From positions 186,001 to 250,000 of the forward strand of contig MU405221.1 in assembly GCA_022836615.1 (NCBI GenBank): 64,000 nucleotides of DNA, given 5' to 3'. This DNA is from Annulohypoxylon bovei var. microspora (taxonomy: Eukaryota; Ascomycota; Sordariomycetes; Xylariales; Hypoxylaceae). Positions 58,359 to 64,000 of this stretch are shown in pieces. The position numbers and the translations under genes were made by a program. The notes below the pieces were generated by a model, which was not told where the DNA came from, did not search any database, and saw only the letters and a list, made by a program, of their open reading frames with translations. Numbering within the stretch: the stretch's first letter is position 1; each line of letters begins with the position of its first letter.

Positions 58359-59306
58359 TCACGGCTTAGGCAGCCTATGGCTATTCTGCTTCTTGCTGCC
58401 TATGAATGTCTCGATCGTGTTGATGTTCGTTTCCTGATATTCTGCTTGCCTCGCCTCTTCCAACCACTTTAATTCGATAAGTGGAACGTGCTGTCGTGCA
58501 AACCCAACCAATGCCTTCGAACTCGGGGCTCCCTCGTGGAGCCCAATGCAGGAGACACGAGGTATACCGAGAGACTCAGATAGACGATCCTCACAAGACT
58601 TCGATAACCCTACTAGCCTAATAGGCGTCTGTTCAGGATTCGATTTCGAGGCAACAGCTACCATCTGAGGGAGATGTCCATTGAGAGCATTTGGCTGCCC
58701 AGATCGGGCTACAAAGATGACCGAGTAAGAAGGGTGAGATACTTCTTGAATAGGGAGCTTATCTTCTAAGCTAGGATTCACATGTTGTGCCTTGGATGCT
58801 ACCTCTTGTAGATGACGCGTGACAGTTGTCAGGCCAATATCAACATATGAGTTGAGCTCAGGAATAGGAGGAGGCAAAATATCCTTAGAGCATGTGTTTG
58901 GCATTTTGCGCTTCCGCTTTTTATCACGTTGACCTTTTGAGGGCTGAACGTATCCTGATCGATATTGTCCCAGAGGTCCAAGTAGACTAGCACAAAGCGT
59001 TAGCGCGGAGGACATGTGGGCTATCGATTTTGGATTGTACGGATGAGATATGTATATCGATCACAATAAAAATATTAAAACAAGCAATATACGAAGAAAA
59101 AAAAACAAATTATAGCTTTTATGAAATCTTGACTTACGTGCATAGAAGTTCTAAGATTGTCTCTTGATCCTCGAGGGTCACACTTGGCCTGGTGGTTTTT
59201 TTTCGTCAGTCTCATTTTTCCTTGAAATTGATAGTGGGGATGAATACCATGATACTGTTGAATATGGAGTATCTAATTGATACGCGATTTTCTTCTTTTT
59301 GTCCAT
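58359..59306 (-). CDS. POP3: RNase P/MRP protein subunit POP3
   Basis: Model: complement(join(58359..58986,59138..59188,59248..59306)), 245 aa. Exons 1 and 2 are short (59 and 51 nt), but join in phase to MDKKKKIAYQLDTPYSTVSW, then PSVTLEDQETILELLCT, then LLGPLGQYRSGYVQPSKG. That order is the Pop3 N-terminus. Branch sites CTGAC and CTAAC precede the acceptors. Downstream blocks are PSYSVIFVARSGQPNALNGHLPQMVAVAS, RLVGLSKSCEDRLSESLGIPRVS and a helix ending near WLEEARQ, which fits the L7Ae-like fold of the subunit. It works in the nucleus and nucleolus in 5' processing of tRNA precursors and in rRNA processing. A basic KKRKRK run lies near residue 75. Confidence 0.87.
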
Positions 59307-59627
59307 CTCTAGACTTAAGGAATCTAATTCAAGGCAGTGTGGATGTATTATATTTTTGTATTTCCTAGTATGAATGTTGCTGATTTATGTGATGTCAATA
59401 TCTGTTCTTAATATGTATGTGAGCCAATGAGTCGGGATTAAAAAAGACGGTCTGTGCGTTATACTCTGAGTAAGTGAAATCTAGGTAGTCTCCGATTTGG
59501 GTTATCTTCAATTAAACTGCCTATATAATTGTCGAAATAAACAGTCCGATCTTATTATCTACATGTTCATTTGCAATCGTATATTGCTTCCCTCCCCGTC
59601 TTCCTAACTCAAAGGTAGTATTGGCTA
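59307..59627. other. Spacer upstream of POP3
   Basis: It contains the POP3 promoter and the 3' end of the next minus-strand gene. No other feature was recognised. Confidence 0.5.
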
Positions 59628-60613
59628 TCAATGGTGGACTTTATGCCATAACCCTTCGATGATATTCATGTCTTCCTCGACAGTTTCGTTTTCCTCGTGC
59701 TCTTCCGATGTTTCTACTTTAGACCTCAGCCGTGCTACCATTAGGTCGAGAGCAAGCTTTGGTGATACCAGAGATAATTCTTCTTTCAATTTTGCTTGAC
59801 TGATTACTTTACCGTCGCACAATTGCCTGACGAGACTTTCTGCCAAATCCTGACAGTTGCTTGTCAAGAGATTGTAACGCGGGTGTAGCGCCATGTGGTG
59901 AAGCCCTATCCTATACGTTAGCATTAATGCGAACCTTGGGATTACCTAGATCAGTCGATTCACCTAGGTCTTGAATCTCTTGGTGAGATTTTGTTGTCTC
60001 GCCAACATAATAACATGAGCTCCACGTCTCGATGTATTCAGCAGCAACCTCTGCCACCCGAAAGAAATTCCTGCCGATAGCGTTGAGTGCCATTTGGTCA
60101 CTCATTAAGTCGTAGCTGTAGGAAGGGTTGAAGCTACGATCAATCACGCATAGGGCCCAATGACTGACGCTGTTCAGACTCATGCCGACATGTTTGGCAA
60201 GCAGGTTATAGGAATTCTTTGATAGTTCAAATGTGCCGAACTCGATTGGTATGGTGACTAAAAAGACGGCTTTATGAGTGGTAGTCGGATTGCACTTTAA
60301 TGGAGGCATCTCAACAACCGACTCGCCAGTAATCTTCGCCACGACCAAGTAGAGAAAGCCATTCTTTTCCTGTCGGAGCTTCTCTTCTTTGGCTCTAGCT
60401 GCATCTTCTTTCGTCGCTAGGATTTCCCGAGATTTTCTGCGCTCCCTATTAAGGAAACGGTATTAGATATTATGATTACTGAGGACGACATGAATCTTAA
60501 AATGGTGGCTGGGTGAAGGGGAAAAGAAAAGAGGAACGTTACCATTTATCCTTTAGATATTCTTCTGTAGCCAACCCCGCGGTCTTTAACCTTGATAAGG
60601 CGTCGAAGCCCAT
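59628..60613 (-). CDS. Uncharacterised protein, possibly a papain-fold (NlpC/P60, LRAT or PPPDE-like) enzyme
   Basis: Model: complement(join(59628..59905,59964..60445,60543..60613)), 276 aa; all boundaries are in phase, and acceptor CTAAC sites were seen. The N-terminus (MGFDALSRLKTAGLATEEYLKDKW) runs into a charged helix rich in Glu/Arg/Lys. The core has SVSHWALCVIDR, with a His placed as in circularly permuted papain enzymes, then FNPSYSYDLMSDQ, and after the second intron NLLTSNCQDLAE, where NCQ would carry the catalytic Cys. This H-then-NC order occurs in LRAT-, NlpC/P60- and PPPDE-type proteins. No signal peptide or membrane segment is visible. Activity is inferred; it could equally be an inactive relative. 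Confidence 0.65.
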
Positions 60614-63318
60614 TCTGATAACTACAGGTATGGTTGGTACTAGTTAGATAGTATATATATTCAAACAGACGATAATTGATGATGTGTCAATGTCGTGTAC
60701 CTACCAAGATATGCAATTTAGATTCAACACCGAATCTCTTTGCAGTATATCCTTTCCGCTTATGTATACCTATGTATGCAAACATGTAATACGGGAATTC
60801 GGCTGCGGCTGACCAGGCAATCAACTTATGGATCACACCTGGGTTATCTAATCCAATCTGATCCATCTGCTTACTTTAGGTACAGCATTCTAAACTTCGG
60901 TATGCACGCATGGTACGCGTGCTTAGTGGGGGAAATGTGATGCAAACCTGCATAGTTCAATCCCATTCCATCCCATCTTATCCTTGCCCTACCAAAGATG
61001 CAAATAATGACCGGAAGTTACTTACCTAGATATACGTTTCTTACCTTCAAAAATGGATTTTTTATAGGTAAAAAAGGTTATGACTATTATCTTCTTAAGT
61101 GATTACATATTTAATTTAATATGTAACTATGTACTACCAATATGTACTATGTAGCGTTTATTTTACCCCTCAAAAAAGAAAGAAAGCACATATATCATAC
61201 AGTGTCGAGAAGCTACTAAGCACTAAGTTATACTGTATCCGAGAGCCTTTTAGTAAAGTTTAATACATGTTAGTTAACTAGGCTGGAAGAATTAGCTAGG
61301 TATTTCTATTAACTAGCTCTATTAGAATTGCATGAATTATGTCTCTTTGAGAATACATCCATGTTTTTCGAAGTCGATTTCTGATCTTAGCTTTGGTTAT
61401 GAAAGACAAATCGAGCGGGAGTACCCTTTCTACATGTAAATGTATGTATTAGCTAGGGTACCTGACCCATTATTCCCTTTTACCAGAGATCTACATAATA
61501 CCCCGTCATGTTTGCCTAAGTGAGGAGCTTCCAGAATATTAACTATTTGAGGCGAAACCTAGATCGAGCACTGGCTTGCCCTGCCTTGGAGACACAATAG
61601 ACTAACGCCTAGCATAACCCTGCAGCTCAGGTCCGCTGAAGTAAGTTTAGTTTTCATTTGAGTGCTCCAGCATACTGCTACCTATTGCACTATCCAATGC
61701 TGAATTTATTGCCATCCATCTAAGCAGCTAAGGCAGGTTGCTAGTTGATGTGCCTACATATGTACCTACATCAATTTCCCCAAGAGCTGCTCCCGCTTAT
61801 GTGGATTCTTCTAGTCACCCACCTACTAGGTAGACAAGCAGAGATCCATAGATTCACTTGAACATCTCATCCTAACTGTCCCACGATTCGACTCTCTCTT
61901 ACATAAGATTATCTTGATTAACTACCAGGTAGGTGCTCATTTTTACAAAGATACCTAAAGAAAGCCTTGCGCAGCTACTGATATAATCTTGCATAGGCAT
62001 CCCGCCACCAACGCTGAATACTGGTCAACACCTGAGTACATGCATGGATTAGTACATACAATCCATCTTGTCCTCGCAAAGCAGACAGCTGAGACTGGAC
62101 AAGTTGATGCACCCTGCGCGCCTTAGAGGTATATACCTAGGTACCTAGGTACTTACGTCGATTATACCCACTTTAATAATAGGTTAGTGTCACCTAATTC
62201 CAAAGCGTTTTCGTATCGTATCTGACCTTACAAATTACATAGTATTTTTCGAGTGCGACGAAACCCGTACCAAGGCGATCTTCGACTCACTGACTTACCA
62301 ATAGTAGTCTACACATATCACCTTAGTGACACATTCTTTCTTCCATTGAATACCCTGATTGATCCATCACTTACGCCCACACCAAGAAGCATATACACTT
62401 TACGGTCTATAGCTTTTTGGTCTACCTATCTACAATCCCGAGAGTCTGCTTTACATTGCCCAGGCTACTCTCACTCATCATCATCTTCATATACCTACCT
62501 AGTAAGGTAAGTTGCTAATGTTCATACCATCATTCATTACCTCCTACTCGTCAATGAAATCATCAAAGAGAGCCGTGAGCCAGCATTATTCATGAAAGAA
62601 CATTATCTATTGACGGGAGCAAGAAGCAAAATAATCCCTACCTACATATTACCTACATACATACCTACCTACAGTACGATACATGGTAGGCAGATAGGGT
62701 ACTTCCCTGCCTGGGATTAGCAGCCCTGGAGCTGGGTAATTTCTTAGCTAACCTGGAACTTCCCTATCTCCAGCTGCTACTACGGTAGCTCTGAGCTCTT
62801 GCTTCCCACTTACCAGGGCTGCCTTCCTAACTCGTTCTCCACACGCCCCTCCCCCACCATTAGCTCCTTCTCACTCGCACCACTGACGCCAGACCCAAAC
62901 AACCTTGGAACGCCCCCGTCACTACACCAAAAAAGTTACTGGAGCTTCTCCAATATACCATCGTCACAATTTACACCAGCTGCCTATCCTTCTGCGGACC
63001 TCTTTTTTTACAAGAGGATTCTCAAGAGCTGTGGGATCTATATCCCTTTCTTTGTAACACTTTGATACCCTTTTAGACCTCTTGATTGATTTTTCTTCTT
63101 CACTTCTCATTCGTTCAATCAAAACTTTTCACCATCCATATAGTTATTCCTATTCTTTTTTTTCCTCCGAGCGTGTACCCCGCCTACCTGTCATTTCGCA
63201 ACCCACATGCTAATACTGGAGTCTCCCAGCACCCGCCGAGCCTTCTCGCGCGAACGCCTCAAGCTTTATCTGGAGCTCCACGATTTACCCCCTACCCGAT
63301 CGGGTCAGCAAGGTCCAG
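60614..63318. other. Gene-poor spacer and promoter of the ubiquitin-hydrolase-like gene
   Basis: About 2.7 kb with no supportable gene. TAGGTA/TACATA words are common; overlapping TACCTAGGTA copies lie at 62134-62151, and TACCTACATACATACCTACC-type sequence near 62640-62675. From about 62800 the + strand is pyrimidine-rich, as expected for a leader before 63319. Confidence 0.5.
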
Positions 63319-64000
63319 ATGGATCAGGACTCGAGATCATCCGAGCCGCGAGAACGTGCCGTCTCCTCCGAGCCTTGCTCAACTCGACCTAATCCTTTTG
63401 ACGACGGTGACCTTTCCGCCCGAAAACGTCGTAGGACCTCTCTTTCCGGTTCTAGGAGCGCGTCAGTCGATACTCTTCCATCTCGGGACGACGTCGTCGC
63501 TTCCGACCCGAGCATCATGAAGGTCGACACGCCAGAGCCACTCCCCCCGAGCACGCCAGCCCGTTCAGAGCCTGCTACCGAACCCGAACCTGTCTCGAGC
63601 AAGGTCACCATCAACTTAAGAAATGCCGACAGCCTCGAAAATACACCCCCTTCCCCATCTTCTCCTACACCCGCACGATTCCGTAGAGACAGCGTCAAGG
63701 TCAGCGTCGAAGAGTCAGAGGTGAACATGATAGAAGTACCTTCGGTTGAAGATACGTCTTCGTCCGCGTCCGAGCTAGACAGTCCCGAAGTACCTACCGT
63801 ATCCTTCGAGGACGACCTCGCATTCTGCAATGTGGAGCCTAATATAACACTTCTGGCGGATGGAAGAGCGGCCCAATTCAGTGCTGCTATGCTTGATTTT
63901 CCGTACCACAGCGACGGGGAGTCGTATCAGGAGACGGTTGCTCGCCTTGCCGAGTATTTTCGACAACGTGCGTCGGGTACTCCTATGTCTCGTGAATCTT
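63319..64000 (+). CDS. 5' part of a probable large ubiquitin carboxyl-terminal hydrolase, cut by window end
   Basis: The frame is open from the ATG at 63319 (MDQDSRSSEPRERA) to the last base, about 227 codons, with no stop. The N-terminus has NPFDDGDLSARKRRRTSLSGS, a basic, probably nuclear signal, then Ser/Pro-rich sequence, KVTINLRN, and a more ordered end FPYHSDGESYQETVARLAEYFRQ. I recall this beginning from large filamentous-fungal USP-type ubiquitin hydrolases, but no catalytic Cys or His box lies inside the window. A possible donor near 63969 could end exon 1. The upstream pyrimidine-rich leader supports this start. Confidence 0.55.
   Translation, partial: MDQDSRSSEPRERAVSSEPCSTRPNPFDDGDLSARKRRRTSLSGSRSASVDTLPSRDDVVASDPSIMKVDTPEPLPPSTPARSEPATEPEPVSSKVTINLRNADSLENTPPSPSSPTPARFRRDSVKVSVEESEVNMIEVPSVEDTSSSASELDSPEVPTVSFEDDLAFCNVEPNITLLADGRAAQFSAAMLDFPYHSDGESYQETVARLAEYFRQRASGTPMSRES

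Noticed and set aside
1..64000. Biosynthetic gene cluster, CRISPR array, prophage or tRNA genes
   Set aside because: No PKS/NRPS/P450 group, no regularly spaced repeats, no phage genes. A scan by eye for tRNA B-box-like GGTTCGA sequence found no credible cloverleaf; short tRNAs could still be missed.

Overview
The window is nuclear DNA of a filamentous ascomycete (Pezizomycotina). The genes have short spliceosomal introns of about 45-310 nt, with GTRNGT-like donors and CTRAC branch points 15-20 nt before the acceptor. Genes lie on both strands without operons, and every recognised product is a typical filamentous-fungus protein. Sordariomycetes, perhaps Xylariales, is my guess from the overall character of the proteins and the AT-rich, TAGGTA-rich spacers; the sequence does not prove it.

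Layout from left to right: a PAS-domain protein kinase (+); a TBC1D5-like Rab GAP (-); a decayed DUF3425/bZIP-type fragment; a WGDF/FGEF-motif protein (+); a 4 kb gene-poor stretch; a three-KH-domain RNA-binding protein (+); the HUT1-type nucleotide-sugar transporter (+); an Msg5-like MAP-kinase phosphatase (-). Next comes an 8 kb gene-poor block (24.3-32.2 kb) that carries a complete non-autonomous DNA transposon with 56-bp terminal inverted repeats and a 9-bp target duplication. After it lie a large filamentous-fungal protein of unknown function (+), the tRNA 2'-phosphotransferase TPT1 (+), two tandem secreted cyanovirin-N-like proteins (-,-), a dsRNA-binding protein (-), an NSRP1/DUF2040 splicing protein (+), TIM13 (-), a four-helix membrane protein (-), Aurora kinase (+), the mitochondrial protease ATP23 (-), glutamate 5-kinase (+), NIP7 (-) and NOC3 (+), a low-complexity SRW-motif protein (-), the RNase P/MRP subunit POP3 (-), a probable papain-fold protein (-), and the 5' part of a probable large ubiquitin hydrolase (+) cut by the window end.

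Most genes are housekeeping and do not form a biosynthetic or defence cluster. RNA metabolism is over-represented (KH protein, TPT1, dsRNA-binding protein, NSRP1, NIP7, NOC3, POP3), and NIP7/NOC3, both 60S assembly factors, form a divergent pair with a 303-bp shared promoter. The less ordinary material is the transposon and the inverted repeat nested in it, the tandem CVNH pair with a conserved novel tail, the papain-like and WGDF proteins, abrupt high-GC patches inside several genes, and a palindrome (TACCTAGGTA) scattered through spacers far above chance.

Exon boundaries were derived by hand from splice signals and reading-frame continuity. All multi-exon models close in frame, but none has been checked against transcripts.
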